Of a DNA stretch of 64,000 nucleotides, positions 47,216 through 61,200 are shown in pieces. The position numbers and the translations under genes were made by a program. The notes beneath the pieces are model-generated. The model ran no database searches. It was given only the letters and a program-made list of their open reading frames with translations, and had not been told where the DNA came from. Location: NCBI GenBank assembly GCA_013399305.1, contig VXAI01000083.1, forward strand, positions 3,252,960 to 3,316,959. The letters are read 5' to 3'. Position 1 is the first letter of the stretch, and each line of letters starts with the position of its first letter. This DNA comes from Rostratula benghalensis (taxonomy: Eukaryota; Chordata; Aves; Charadriiformes; Rostratulidae).

Positions 47216-50200
47216 AAAAAACTACTAATGAAAGCAATATAAGATTTTTTAAAATGTCAGCTATATTCCTACTCTGAAAAAACTTTGTATTTTGTCTGTT
47301 GCACAGAACCTTCTGTATTGTCCTCACTGTGAGCAAAAATGTACATATTTAAAGTTTCCTTCAGGACGGTTGTTGCATTGTTTTCTGAAGTGGAAAGTCT
47401 TTGTCCAACAATAAGATTTTTCACTAGCTTGTGACTAGATCATTCCCAAATAACACTGCTGCAGGCGAAGCAGGATATATCATCAGACATTGATCTTTAA
47501 CAAATTACCTATTGCCTGAATAGCAACTATTGCTTCTTCCTATAGAAAACTTCATTTATAGAAAATAAAAGGTACAGTGATGGTTTCTATGAGTGACCAC
47601 ATATAATCACAAAAAAAATATCTGACCTGGTGACATACAGAATGGATAATCATTAATTATTAGATTAATTCATTTGAAGCACATGGTATACAGTCCTAAT
47701 GTTAATTTAAATCATACTGGTCTAACAGCAGGACTGCTGATAGCAAAAGTGAGATAAGTTATTTTAACAAGGTGTTAATGTGAATCATTCCTTATTACAC
47801 CATGACTAAATGTGAGAAGTAATGAGGTAACAAACTTAACTGCACTAGGATAAGCCTGGAGAGATATGAGTTAAAGGGAAGAGGAAAAGAATCTTTGATA
47901 AGCATAGTTAAAATGAAAAAACACATAAAAAATACTCAAATCCCTGACTAGTCTTATACAAGCAGTCATCGTATTTAAACACAGAATACAAGAACACAGA
48001 TGTTCATGGGTAACTTCAAAATCTACCATTTTTAAATGCTGTGATGTAGCATCAAAATAATTCATTTTGTTTGCTTATTTTTAGCCCTAAATCCTTTCTG
48101 TTTTCAGTCAGTCTGACATCACCTTCTGTCTTTAGCTGGAACACTGCCTCTCTCATAAGCTAAAGAGAGATGCACTTAATCTTCTTTTGGGGCTAACAAA
48201 AACATTCAAGGTCTATTATTTTGAAAAGACTATAATGATTTGTGTTGAAATACTTGATTTAACTCATCATCAAAACATTTGGATTTGCGACTCATACTGA
48301 ATTTTATTTTCCACTTTAATGCCCACAGTCTCAGAGGCAGACTTACATTGTGATGGTGAGCTATAAGGATTCAGAATACTTCCTTTTTCTCTTAAAACTT
48401 TCCATGATCCTTATTTGTTATTCTTTCTTCTTTGCCTGCTTCGTCAACCTCCAGTTAAAGACTGGAACAATTAGGTTTTATTTAATTGTAAGTTTGCTAA
48501 TTGAATAGATATATAGACAGTTGAAAGCACCAGGATTCTCTACAGGGTCTCATTTATCAGTGCCTAAATCTTGGTTAACAGCTTGCTACCATTCTAAATA
48601 TGCAACTATTTATTTAAGTATTTACGTACAAAGTTTGTTTACCATGGCAACTGTATATCAACTTAATATACACACAAGTAATTTTATTCAGATATATTTA
48701 CCTCCTTGTTAGAATTCACCTCTATTTTATGGTATTTAAAGAGAAATAACAACAAATTCTCAATATATGTTTTAACTTATTATACAGGTAAATGGTACTT
48801 GTCAATTTTCTAGTATAATGTACAGGAATAAAGGTATTTGCCAGCCACAGAACTGGTCAAATAGCCAATTAAATCAGTTTGGGGAAAACAATAATGGGAA
48901 CATTTGAATATTATTTAATCCATGGTTCTTCCATTAACAACATTTAATCTCTTACATTTTGAATTTATACCCTGACTACAATTTTGAAAAAAAGAAATAT
49001 AAATAGGAAAACATACATATCCCAGTAAAAATACAGTTTCTTTAATTATTTTTTCTGCCACCTTTTCTTACACTTGAGTCTCTGTATTCAGTAGCTTCTA
49101 TACTCTAATTTCCCTTAGAAACTAATCCTGCTCTGTATAGACCTTCAGAAGAACCTAGTCCACATCTGAATGCATCTCAGCAAGAACAATCTACTACTGA
49201 AGTTGCTCAGAGCTGAATACTCAATACACCTTTTCTGATCTTTGTTACAATGTCATGAAAGAAAGAGGTTATAGAACTGATTGCTTAAACAGTTATAAAT
49301 TCATAGTATGTTTACTGGCTGGATTATGTCTTCGGTTCACTGAAAGACAGGGCCCACATCCTTCCTCATCTGCATCTGTGGAAATGGCCTGACTCACTAA
49401 GTTACATGCTACGGTTGGATATTTAGATATTGGGCAAAGTACAAAGAACTACACAAATACAGTTCACAGAAATACAAGCCCACAGTTCAGAAACACAAGG
49501 GATAATCGATGATCTGTCTCTGCTTGACCTGTTACGCTGAATGTCACTGACGTCTGATTTACTAGTAAAAACAGAAGAAGAATATATAGCCCTAGAACTG
49601 CCAAAATTAAGGCAGACCCCAAAGGGAGTTTGCAGGGTTAAACTGAATAATAACCACTGCAAGAATGATAACTACAGCATGACTGGAAACTGGATATAAT
49701 AGAATAGGTAATTACAGAAGGCAAGAAATAATTCAAGGCTACAACATCATGAAAGTACAGTACCAGGAGAGATTAGAGGGAGAAAAAAAATAAGACTGGT
49801 CATGAAGTATTGTGTACACTGTTGAGTTTTCAGTAGGGAATAATTCAGTTATGCGATTCAATTCTTTATCCCTCATCACAGCCAGAAACCACCCTGAGTT
49901 AAACAGAGGACAAAATTAAGAGATACTGTGAATTCTACAATATCTTCTCTACCAGCAGCCATGATACAGTCCTTCCTGCAGTAAATGAGTAATACTGAAT
50001 AACGATAATAGTCATAATTAATATTAGACTCTCAGTGAAGGTTTATTATCTTCAAGTCCCATTAAGTAATTAACCAATTCATTAAGATTGCTAGCGTAAG
50101 AGCAAGCAATAAAGTTACACAGAGACACACCCTGCAGGTCTAGCATTTACTAAACCTTTTCAACAGTAAAAAAAATTAGCATTTATTTCTTAATACAATC

Positions 50201-52220
50201 ATGATCTAGTTATGCAAAACAAATCTGAGGAACACTTTTTTTCCAAAGTTCTCATGCTTTCAGAAGTTGCTGTTGGTTTGTAAAATTTCAGCTGGGAAAG
50301 AATGCACAGGGATATGCATGAGCTTGTTTGAGATAAAAGTTTACCCTAGAAATCCTACCAAACAATGGTAAAACCATAAAGTTCATAAAACAAAGCAGAG
50401 ATGAAAACTGAATCTATTTATTATAAACAATTCAAGTCAATGCTGATAAACTTTTTGAACTCGGTGGACCAAAACCAGCAGTTAGGCAGTTAGAAAACCA
50501 AAGTAATTTCTTCTTTCTGGAGGCCTCAGTAACTATGTAAAGTAAAAAAACCACCTGCAAAGTATACACGTCCCAAGCGGAATGGCCATGGGCTCCAATG
50601 CCTAGCATTTCATGTTACTATTCCTTTTTGTGTTCTTAAATACCCTTTTTACCCAGGCAGGTCACAGTTTACCCAGTAAAATGGGTGGATAAATTATCGA
50701 TATTACTTGCTTTCAGGCAGCTGGCCAGTGAAAAAGGAAACCAAGCAGAACTTACATCTTTCCTGCAGAGACTGATATGCATGTGATGCTTACAGTTCAT
50801 GCAGAATTGGGGTTTGTAGCAGTAAGTAAACATTATTCTAATGAGGCATAATTCCCTTTTGTACTATAGTCTGCTGAAAACGTTTTTCATATTTTGCTTG
50901 GCAAGAAAGAGTGTTTTAGATCAGATTTGAGAACTTTCACTTCCACTTTGTTATGTGCAAGTGTCAAATGCAACTTCTGTTTTCATTTTATATCTTGATT
51001 TACAATGACAGTAAAATAGTAAGAGCTGTACTTGCTCTTATTTTACCTTTACGTTTGGAAGGTCACAACTTTCCCTTCTTCATCCTAGTGAAATGCAGAC
51101 CTCTAAACAGGGTTCAGTTGGCTGAATAAAACTAGCACTGCTCAAAAAGAGGAAGAAGTAAACAGGTCATCTACCCACAGGAAAACAAAATTGAGTTAAG
51201 TTTTTTCTGAAAGTTACACCTTCTTTCCTCCTTTCATTTATTCAGCTTCCCAGGCTTCAGATATGAACAAAGTTTCTTCTAACTTGCAACTTGCTTCTTT
51301 GCCTGAGAACCCACCCCTTGAGAGACACAGTGCTTGTAGTATGCAGTATTTTAAGAATGTGTTTCTAATTAAGTGAACAGGTGGCTTCAGCCAGCAGGAA
51401 CTACTGAGCAAACAAACCCAGAGAGAGCTGGAACTAGTTGTAGCAGATGGTGTGGTCTTTGTACCACTTTAATGAAGACTGTGCCTCAGCTCTCTGTTGG
51501 GTTTAATAGAACGCTTTCCTTATCATTTGTGCAGCTACATTAACACCAAAATAAAAAGAAATTTCTGGATTACAAAAGCAAGAGATTCTGTGCACTCTTT
51601 AAGCATGTTCAAGCAAACCCTTATTTGATAAATATACGTCATGTGGAACAACATTAAGTTAGAAGGTCAGTTCATACCTAACACTATTATCTATATCCAT
51701 CCACCAGTGAAATATACTCTTGTAATATTTGTATCATGCTAGCAATCATCTTGTCAAACTGCACAGACATTAACAGTCTTTAAGCAGCAGGTAGACATTT
51801 ATAATTTTTTAATATTTCCTTGCCAACCCCAGTTTCTAAACTAATCTATCAATGGTTTGCAATATATTTATTAAATAATAAACTTCCTTTTTACAAATTT
51901 ATGTGAGCCTACTCCAAATGAAGTGTTTACATCCGGAGTGGGAAAATTTGTTCAAATGCTTTCAATGAGGAATAACGTTCTACCTTGCATCCTCCAGTGA
52001 CTTAGGTGAAGGTTATCAGAAAGGAAAGTAGTAGTATAAAAACAATTTCAATAGAAAAATGACCAGTCCAACTTAAGCAAGAATTGAAAAGAAAAACAAG
52101 GAAGAGAATTGAATAATAGAAATTTCCAGTACAAGTTCAGTAGCTGAACTCAGAAATGCCAATGAATTACATTTTTTTACAGTCCAGTGTAATCATAGAG
52201 AGCTCATGAATGTACAAAGT
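47216..52220. other. AT-rich unique non-coding stretch
   Basis: No exon, RNA gene or transposon is recognised. Open frames do not exceed about 80 codons and carry no motif. Confidence 0.55.
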
Positions 52221-52250
52221 ACTCATTCATACATACTCATTCATACTCTC
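52221..52250. repeat. 14-bp tandem duplication
   Basis: ACTCATTCATACAT is followed by ACTCATTCATACTC, a direct tandem copy with two differences at the end, then a partial further TCTCATGCAT unit. Confidence 0.6.
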
Positions 52251-52315
52251 TCATGCATAGAAAAATGTTGTGAGAACAAATTTCAATCTGATCTATAACT
52301 CTGCACCCCATCAGG

Positions 52316-52330
52316 AAAAAAAAAAAAAAA
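52316..52330. repeat. Poly(A) tract, 15 bp
   Basis: A homopolymer of 15 A lies between CAGG and GAGAAAATAG. There is no attached element. Confidence 0.75.
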
Positions 52331-54426
52331 GAGAAAATAGTGTCATTTAAAAACAATGTAGCTATCTGGTAATTTTTTATTTTCACAAATGTAATTCTAT
52401 TTGTAGGGCAATTAATATACACAGCAGAGAGAGCATCCAAAGTCCAGGACAGATGCCATTTATCTCTAAACGCATGGAGAAATTATTTTGGTTTTATCAA
52501 ATGGAATAGATATTTGGAAGGATGAGAGATTAAGACAGCAGCTACGGGTACCATGGGTTTTGATTAAATCTTTGTTCCTATTATTGTAATTATTACATTT
52601 GCTAACATGCTGTAGTGCAGGCCAGCTATATGCCTTAAGGTTGCATTCACGTGTGCTTGTGTTCAAAGTACATTTAAGAAAATTAATTAAATCATTTAAT
52701 ATGACATAATCAGTCATGATAAAAGAATATACCCATTTAAAGTTGTCATACATTATATACATTTCTTTACAGGGCTTAAAAATACTACTGATGGGGAAAA
52801 GATGGACACCCATAGAAAAACATAAGATGGATGGACATGAAAATGAACATAGGAAAAGCATCCTTTCAACTCTAGCAGGTTTATCATGAGCAGCACTACT
52901 GTGTGATTTCTGTTTCACTTGACAATTCACTGAAAACCATATTCTACCCTCTCTTTGTGCAAAAATTAAAATGATAAGGAAAAAATAAAGATAGAAAATG
53001 ACCCCTTCTCTATATAAATATTCCAATATGTAACAATTTGGCTGGAACATGGCAAGAATCATAGTATACACGACTCATTATTCTTACTATTCATATCACT
53101 GAACTTGTCTTGCTAGTTCTATTTATTTTTCACTGGAGTAATTCTTTTGGGAACTTCAAAGCAATTAGTTCAGGAGCACATGTTAAAGGGTGAAGAGTTT
53201 CAGTGTTGCAGCAATGTAAGATAAGTATAGATCACAAAATCTGTCATGGAATAATGCAATCAAGAACAAAGCAAATTGAAGCTTTGTTTTCAAAAGATAA
53301 GAATGCAATGGAATGCATCACTAGCTTCTCTTATTTCTTGTGCTGTCTACCTAAATGAGACTCCCTGCCTGCATATTTCAAAGTCATTGGTTAATTATCC
53401 TGTAGCAAAACCACATTTTGGGTACTGTGATTTGAACATAATGATGTGACTATAATTTGAACAAATTAGAAATATGCAAAGTTGAATACTTGATTTCAGA
53501 TATAATCCAGTAATTAAAAACATAACAAATCATTTAGCAGGAATGTTGCCATTGTTGCTGAGCAAACCTGTTAATTGCAATGTCTGTATCTCTCTCATAT
53601 TTGCAGTGCTTTACTCCAACTCTAAATCAAGATCCGATGGCAAAAAATAATTAATTGTAAGGTATATTTGCCAGACTTTTCAACCATACAGACAATACTG
53701 AATAAGAGAGTAACAAGATGGACTAAATAGACATCATTTTCACTGTCAATTTAATATTTGTTATGCACTCCCTATATAACAGAAAAGTAGTTACAGTTAC
53801 ATGGACAAGAGGGGGGTATACTCAATATAAGGAGATCAAATACAAAATAAATGCAGAGGACTATTCCTTTTAAAAAACAATACTGTTGGTGTTAACATGA
53901 TAATTTTTTGTAATCCTGATGAAAGTCTTTTTGCTATCAATACATCCAATTAAAACATATTTATGGTATTTTTGATAATGATGTTTTTCCTTAATAGAGT
54001 GTCAAAATTCTGGATGGATTTTAGGCATCAGCATTTACAAACCCTTCTAGGAGTTCTGCCTCTGGCAGCTGCTCTCAGGCACTCAAAGTTAACATCACTG
54101 AATGTTCTTTCACTGTGAGACTCAGCATCACTGAGTAAAAGGCCTGCTCCAAACTCTGCAACACAAAGAGAAATAGCAATGGCTATTCTACAGCCCCCTG
54201 AAATTACAGGCAAGCTTATATTCCTCCTCGTCAGTGTGATTTCAAATCCTACAGTGACATTGTTTTTACCATCCTCTGATGAAAAAATATAAGCATGCTT
54301 CAAGTGTTGAAAATGCACATTTAGCAATACCATTCAGCCATGAATCCTATTCAACAATGACTGAAAAGAGTAGATGAATGATACAAATGTTTTACAAGTC
54401 AAATCTGCTACCTGAGATCTCAAATG
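52331..54426. other. Unique non-coding stretch with the longest open frame
   Basis: The longest open frame of the window (minus, 52466-53071, 201 codons) lies here. It is rich in Ile, Phe, Tyr, Cys and Asn, has no recognisable domain and shows no coding-like third-position pattern, so I treat it as chance. A minus-strand 101-codon frame at 54028-54333 has a good splice-acceptor-like string before it and is discussed as a finding. Confidence 0.5.
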
Positions 54427-54469
54427 AAAAAAAAAAAAAAAAACAAAAACCAAAAAAACCCCCAAAAAC
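54427..54469. repeat. A-rich low-complexity tract
   Basis: Seventeen A are followed by CAAAAACCAAAAAAACCCCC and more A. It is similar in style to other A-rich/CCAACC tracts of the window. Confidence 0.75.
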
Positions 54470-57400
54470 TTTTCTAATTCCTTCTTCTCTAAGCAGTCAG
54501 ATTACAAAGGTAAACCTAGGCTTTCACACATGTAAGTTTGCCTCCAGAAGTTACTCCAGCATTCTCTATTTTTTTTCACCTCTCCTGCTCCAGGGAATGT
54601 GTAGCATCCACATTCCTTTGAAATGAAACATTGTGCTTATATAGGAAAAATATCATTTCCTATTGGCAACGTTCATCACTTCTGCAAGTGTTTTTATCTC
54701 CTAGCAGTCAGTTCAAAATCAGCAGCACTGGTGAGTTTAAACTTAAAACATTCTAATTACAAGCACAGGTGTCTGCTCTGCTTTTAAGCAAAAACTGAAC
54801 TTACTTTAGAGAGATGAGCTGTTCTGTACAGATAATGATTCACAGATTTTGAGTGAATCACTGAAATTCCACTGACATTGATTGACCTATGCCCGTTTAT
54901 CCTTCTTAAAAATCTATCTCAGTCTTTATTTCCTTGCTATATATGATAAACCTCTCCTTAGCATCTCCAGCAACATGCTTTACATGGTGAGTGACATAAA
55001 ACCAGTAAATAATATTGCATTATGCTTTTCATATTGATAAATTCATTAGCCTTTATCTTATTTTTGTCATTGTGACACAATTTCACAAGAGGTGAAATGC
55101 CCATGATCTTTTCTCAGATGCAGATTAGCAATTAACTATAAGCATCTATGTTTTGTTCAAGCAATTCTCTTCTGCAAATATTCCTTAAAAACTGGATCTT
55201 TGACTTTGTTAGAGAAGTAAGTAGGAGAGAGGAAAATGAACTTGAGAATGCTAGATTTGGCTGGGAATGGGATACAGTATTGCCCACCAGCTCTCTTAAA
55301 ACAAAAAAGGCAACGCTGTGACACAATAGTTGAGTGTTACAGCATTCCTCAAAAGGCAGTATTCAAAAATGACAAAAATAGCGTAAACAATTCCACTCCA
55401 GAAAAAAAGAAAAAACCCTCAAACTCAGCTATATTATCGACAAAATCAACAAAGGTATATTCTTAGTGACTTCATGTAATACTACACCATCAGTAAGTGC
55501 AGTAATAGCTAACAACTGTAACCTATATACCAGGATGCTAACCATAACCAAACAATTGAGAAGTGATGTTCCACATTCATCCACTCTGAAATTATCTAGA
55601 TCTGCTCATCTTTGGGGACCTGGAAGAACTCATGCCCAGACTAGGAGAAGGGAGCATAAACGAAGGGCTGAAACAGATGATTACTTTCCCTTCCTTTTCT
55701 GTTGCAAAGCCTGCACTGGGTTTAATTCTGTTCATCTGGATAGTTCACATTATGCGGCCCTTCAGAATGACAGACTGAAGTGCTTGGAGAAAGTCTAAAT
55801 ACATCGGGAAATTAAGAAAAAATTACTTCTAATACATGACCCTCTCAATTATTTAGCACTCACAGGCACTAATCATTTAATTAATTCCAGATTAAATACT
55901 ACTTATTTGACTTTACTACTGTCCACATGACAGTATATTCCACATATACTTGTGTGGAACTCTTAAAAGGTAAATATAATGCGAAGTTAAACAGAATGAG
56001 CATTGGACACAAAAAATGGAAAAAACTATGCCAAGATACCTGAAACACATTATATCAATATAAATTAGGCACCAAAAGACCAACCAAAAAGGAAAACTAA
56101 TGCTACAGTATTGTATGGATTGCATATAAAATAAAGGGTTTTTTTGTCAGGAATTGGTTCGAAAATATTAATACTAACTAATCAAAAGAATTTTTTTAAG
56201 TCTCAGCCGCTTTTATTTTCTTGAGAAAGGAAAAGACCCAACACACGCCTCAGCAATTGAGTATTTTGCTTGAGAGGATTCGAGATAATTTTTTTTTTTT
56301 CTAACATATGACTTGAAGTATGGCAGCACACAGAAGTATCACAAGGACTGGCATGGAAGAATACAAGCATCTTGTACAATAGCTACCTCAACCTTCTGGT
56401 ACCAAGACAGACCAAAGAAAGGATCAGCTCTCAGTGTCACTTCCAAAAACTTTCACACCTGTATAATCATACTGACTTACAATGAAGTTTGATTTGATTT
56501 ACATGAAATTCAGTATTATCACTCTGGCACTGTTCCTAAGAATACATCTGCTCTAAACACTATCCTTTTACCTCACTTCAGGGATTCTTTACACTTTAGT
56601 AGACTCAGAATCTAAAACTGAAAGACGCACATGTTGCACACAAGAATTTAGTAGGCTGCTGACTGTGAAAACAGAGATGTTGATGTACAAGTACTCACAG
56701 CTCTCTAATGCTGTCCTGAGTACTTCCTTTTATTTGGAGAGAAGGAGCCAAAAATCCTCCCACAGTTGTCTGGAAAAGGATCAGTGGCATAGTCTACTGA
56801 GGAACAAATCACCTTAGGGCACACCCTCCAAAATTCTTACATCTTATGTGCATAACTGCAAAGCTAAACATGGCTTCAGTAACTCAATGGTGGTTTTCCA
56901 TGTACTGCAAATACATAACAGAGAATGTGTAATCAATATTGAGATTTAAGCCACTCACTCAAATTACTACTTATGTTCTGTTTTCTTATTTAGGTAGCCA
57001 GTCATACAAAACAACTAAACTCATATGCACTGAACTATTGGAAGCAGTAATAGTTTTGAGTCCTGCTATTCTTAACACATCATGACATGTGGTAGTTCAC
57101 TTTTCTTTTATTTTCTTTTCTTTGCATTGCATTTCAACATAATGCCACTTTGGAGGTTATCGAAATTATTGTTCATGGCTTGAATACCTGGTTAAACAGA
57201 AACGTGTGATTAAAATTATTAACTAAAATGAAAGGAGGAAATATGACAACATAAAGGGTCTTATTTTTAATTCTCTTTGCAAATCTCAGCAGTTAAAAGC
57301 CAGATGAATAGAAATCAGTTAAGGTTCATTACACTTACAATCCATCCAGAGAAAGAGAAAGACAGAAGCTCTGGTACATTAACTTTTACACTTGTGACCC

Positions 57401-58944
57401 AGTAAATAATGTTCTAGTTAGAGCTATGACTTCTTGCAAATTGAAGCTCATATAATTTCTAAAATAATATATTAATTTTTTTTGCATTGTTAAATGCTGC
57501 TTAATGCAGATGTGAAGGATGTCAAATTGAAAACAAAATGAGACTATTTCTTTAAAAAAAAATCACAGATGTATATTCAAATTTTTAACCATGATACTGT
57601 TTAAATAAATGAAAAAACAAGGCCGACTGTCAAACCTAGAGCAATGCAATTGAATAATCAAATTTATGATGAGCCTAACACAGATTACATGCTTCCATTT
57701 TCTCTTCACACATGGGAGAAACTAGATTTTCAGTTAGCTTGGATCATTTAAGCAATGCATCTGTAATTCAGGTGCAAGCATTGAGCATGTTACCTGAACT
57801 GACAGTGGAAGTGCAGGTTGATTGAGGGAGTTTGACATTGTATTTGACCCCACAAAAGGACTCTGGTCATATCAGAATGCTATTTCACTTGAGAGAAAGA
57901 ATGAAGAAATTCATTCAAATACAGTAAGTTACGTCTAGAAAACAGATCCAACTTATACTATTACAATTATTGAATCATATTCTAATTATTAAAAATTCAT
58001 TCACTGTGGAAGTCACATGAAAGGGATTCTCTTTTGAGGTATGTGCAGTAAAGGTATGTATCATTGGTTTAGGACAAGCCCAAAGACATGATTACAGACA
58101 ACTCATTAAAAATACAGGGAACCTTTCACTTGTTTATCCATATCATCTAACTTGTACAGTTGGGGAGCTTGGATGTCAAATAAACAAGGCAGTGAATGAA
58201 TTACAATTACAGCATTGTAAGGTTGGATTCAGAAGTTAAAAGAACGTTATATTATCTTCTCACCTGTAAATTTACAAAATTTATGGACAAAAATTTATGT
58301 TCATTGATAACAACATCTGGCAAACTCGTTAGTTGCAGGACTCAAGATATTTTCAGAATATACATTCAAGATGAGAATGTTGGAGCTTTGTGTCTTCGGT
58401 TCAGCATGTATTACTTCAGGTTATGCAATGCTCTGTGATAAATTCAGGTTACAATTTAATCTTACTTTCTCAATACTCTACAGGTTGTTTCTAAAGAAGA
58501 TTTCCAGCAATGGCTGATATCTACTATGTGAATTAATTTTTCAACTAATAATAGAGATTGAAAGTTCTTAATAAGTAGTACCTCTTCATATTTGATTAAC
58601 ATTATATGACATTCTGTATAAACAAAGAAATTACAACCTTGCCTTTTAGTATATTTTACCACCAATGCACTTTATTGTAAATTTTTATATGCATAAGGGT
58701 AAGCAAAGTACCATATTAATTTACCTTAGAAAAGGAAAATAGATATGGGAAGAGAATAAAGTAAGTCTAGACATATGTTATAATTCCCTTTGTAGCATTT
58801 TTACTTTCTCAGGTTTTGGTTTTGTTTTTTTTTTCTTTTTTACACAACCAGTAGAAGACTCTTCCCCTCCTGCAAATTATCTTATGTAAAGGATAACCTC
58901 TGGATGAAGCAGTAGTAAATCAGATCATCCTTTTATAGCTAAGC
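54470..58944. other. AT-rich unique non-coding stretch
   Basis: Two plus-strand frames lie nearly end to end (55236-55466 and 55466-55798) but in different phases and without domain content. No transposon is recognised. Regulatory content cannot be judged without comparison. Confidence 0.5.
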
Positions 58945-59440
58945 CTTTAAAACCTCCAGGCTCTCCAAGGAGTCCATTACAATACTCCTCTACCATCCTA
59001 CTGAGCAAGTTGTCTTGAATATGCACTATCAATCTCACCAGCCTGATCTCATAGCTCCTAGTCCTTACTTTACTCTCTGCTTCTATGTAAAAGAGGCACT
59101 GGCTTTGCAACTCTTCATATATTGGCAAACTGCTTGATCCCCTTATATCTCATATTTGCCACCTTAAACAAGTCCAACTCTCTCAACTTCTCTTTGCAGG
59201 TCACATGTTCTAGGCTCCATAATTAAGGATTCTCCAATTTATCAATACTACTCTTGAAATAAGAAGCCCAAGCCTGAATATAATATTCCTGATATCAGCA
59301 ACATATTGCACAGTTGTAAATAATTATCTGGCCCATCTGTTTTAATGCAGGCTATCAAATAACTGATACTTCTACTTGAGTATAAAGTCCTTGCATGCAT
59401 ACATACCTTATTCAGACCCAAAGTATAATCCAAGTAAGAA
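58945..59440 (-). mobile_element. Ancient, diverged CR1 LINE fragment
   Basis: The plus strand follows the antisense CR1 order over about 500 bp. A degraded 'AACCTCCAGG...GACTCCACC' block is followed by CCTAGTCCTTACTTTACTCT, then TATGTAAAAGAGGCACTGGC and ATATATTGGCAAACTGCTTG. Next come CCACCTTAAACAAGTCCAAC, CTCTCTCAACTTCTCTTTGC, AGAAGCCCAAGCCTGAATAT (antisense CR1 'GGGAGCCCAGAACTGGACAC') and CTGTTTTAATGCAGGCTATC. It has no octamer end and many indels, so it is much older than the copies at 35347 and 61801. Minus-strand frames inside it are not intact LINE ORFs. Confidence 0.68.
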
Positions 59441-61104
59441 ATCTGCTTATCAATAATGTATGTTCATAGAAAAAGCATGAGCTTTTCCGAGTTCCTGAGG
59501 TACTTTATGTGCCCCTCTGAATTTTTGAGACCAGACCCTGAGAAACATATTTCCCATTACAAAGGTTCAAAAATGAAACATATCTGAACACAGATAGGGT
59601 CCATCTAATCCTATTAATGCTGTGCAAAATCATTCTCCTGAGGCTTCCTAGTGCTTACAAATATGCAGTTAAGATGCATGTGGTGATCGACAGAAATTGC
59701 AGGTTTTCCTCCCAATTTTTTAGCCATTTCTTGTTTTCATTCTTTGCTTTTGCTGAAAACTGATTGACTGTAAAAAATCTACTGCAATGTCAGTCTCCTG
59801 TTAACATCTGGGAAGTCACTTTGTCTTACTTGCAATCACAATGAAACACAACATAATGATATTGGGACAGCCATACCCAGCAAAGAGGAAGAGAAGGAAA
59901 TCTCTTTTCATTATTCTACTATGCCCATTTCAGTCCTTTCTTTATTTCCCAACAGCAAAAGGAAGACCTTTCCTTTCCAATTCCACTAATGGCTGAACAG
60001 CCAATAGAAAAGCTTATTTTCAGCTTGTAAAGCATATTTTCAAAATAGAGGTAGATTTTCCCCTTCTGTAATACAAGAATTATATTCTACAGTTTTCATT
60101 AATCCCTTCCATTTTAGGGGAAACAGTCTCCTAACTTTCCAAAACTGCTTCCCACACTACACATCACAAGGTACTTTTACTGTGGAGCTAGACAAGATTA
60201 TCCCAGACTGAGGAATTTGACAGGGAAAAATATACAAAGAGAAAAATCTTCTGACACAAAGGTCTGGAACCGAACAGCGTTAATGTCATATAATTTAGTT
60301 GCCAGTTTCTGCAAGCATTTGAATGTAAATCACAATTTCTACTGAAACTGATTTTAGTAATTAGAAACACGGGGAAGGAAGCATAAAGAGGATAGTCTCT
60401 TTCTCTTCACTGCCTCAGAAATGCTTCTTGTTTCCATAGGTGCTGCTTCTCATTTAACAGAGACATTAGCATCGAAATAATCTGCATCAAGTCTGTTTCA
60501 AAGCTGTGCTCAGTCCCAGGAGTTTTGGCTGCCTAACTGTATTAGGATCAAAATTAATTTGATTCATTATATTTTAGATTCAGATTAGCTAAAGAAAATA
60601 CAACTTTATTTTTATGAATAGATAAACATTTACAAAAATATTATACCCCTTATATTCACACAATATTAGAGAGCTTCCTTGTCATAGTAGTTCATTCAAA
60701 GAGCTAGAAAAAGGTAGAAAAAAAGATCCCTGTCACCACCTGATTTCTAATAGAACAATCATGTCCAAGTCAGATCAGCTGCCTACAATTTCACATGAAC
60801 AATTTTCACAGAACTATGTTATACTACCCTAACTCCCGAAGTCTTGGAATCTATCACGAAGTCCTAGTTTATCTACTAAAAAAAATAAGCTTGGCCAAGA
60901 TCATAACAAAATTGGCAATCAATCTGAGATTCTTTAAAAGAAAGGGCAGGTTAAGCATACTTTGCCATTTATTTCTCTAGATTGGTAGTTATTTGTTGAA
61001 GCATTCAACATTTATGAATTTCTGAAAACCTAAAAGCAGTAACTCAGTCAGCCAGACACGGTGTCCCAGAGCCCTGAGCTGGTCAGTAGAAAAATAACCA
61101 GTAA
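59441..61104. other. Unique non-coding stretch
   Basis: No exon or repeat is recognised between the ancient CR1 and the MIR copy. Confidence 0.5.
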
Positions 61105-61200
61105 TGAGTATGATGTATTGGTTAGAGCAGATACTCCTCGATTCTTTATTTAGCTCTGCCATCAATTAGTATGTGACCTTGAACAAATGACTAAGCTAAA
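61105..61200 (+). repeat. MIR SINE fragment (tRNA-like head and core)
   Basis: GATGTATTGGTTAGAGCAGA matches the A-box part of the MIR head (AGTGGTTAAGAGCA), and TAGCTCTGCCATCAATTAGT, continuing ATGTGACCTTGAACAAATGAC, matches the MIR core (GCTCTGCCACTTACTAGCTG, then TGTGACCTTGGGCAAGTCAC). The 3' part after 61200 is not recognisable. MIRs are ancient tRNA-derived, LINE2-mobilised SINEs shared by amniotes. Confidence 0.68.

Noticed and set aside
52466..53071. Longest open frame, 201 codons on the minus strand
   Set aside because: It has no recognisable domain, is rich in residues encoded by AT-rich codons plus Cys, has no neighbouring exon-like structure, and its length is within chance for this composition.
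55236..55798. Two plus-strand frames nearly end to end, considered as one broken gene
   Set aside because: They are in different phases, share no domain, and have no similarity I recognise to any family.
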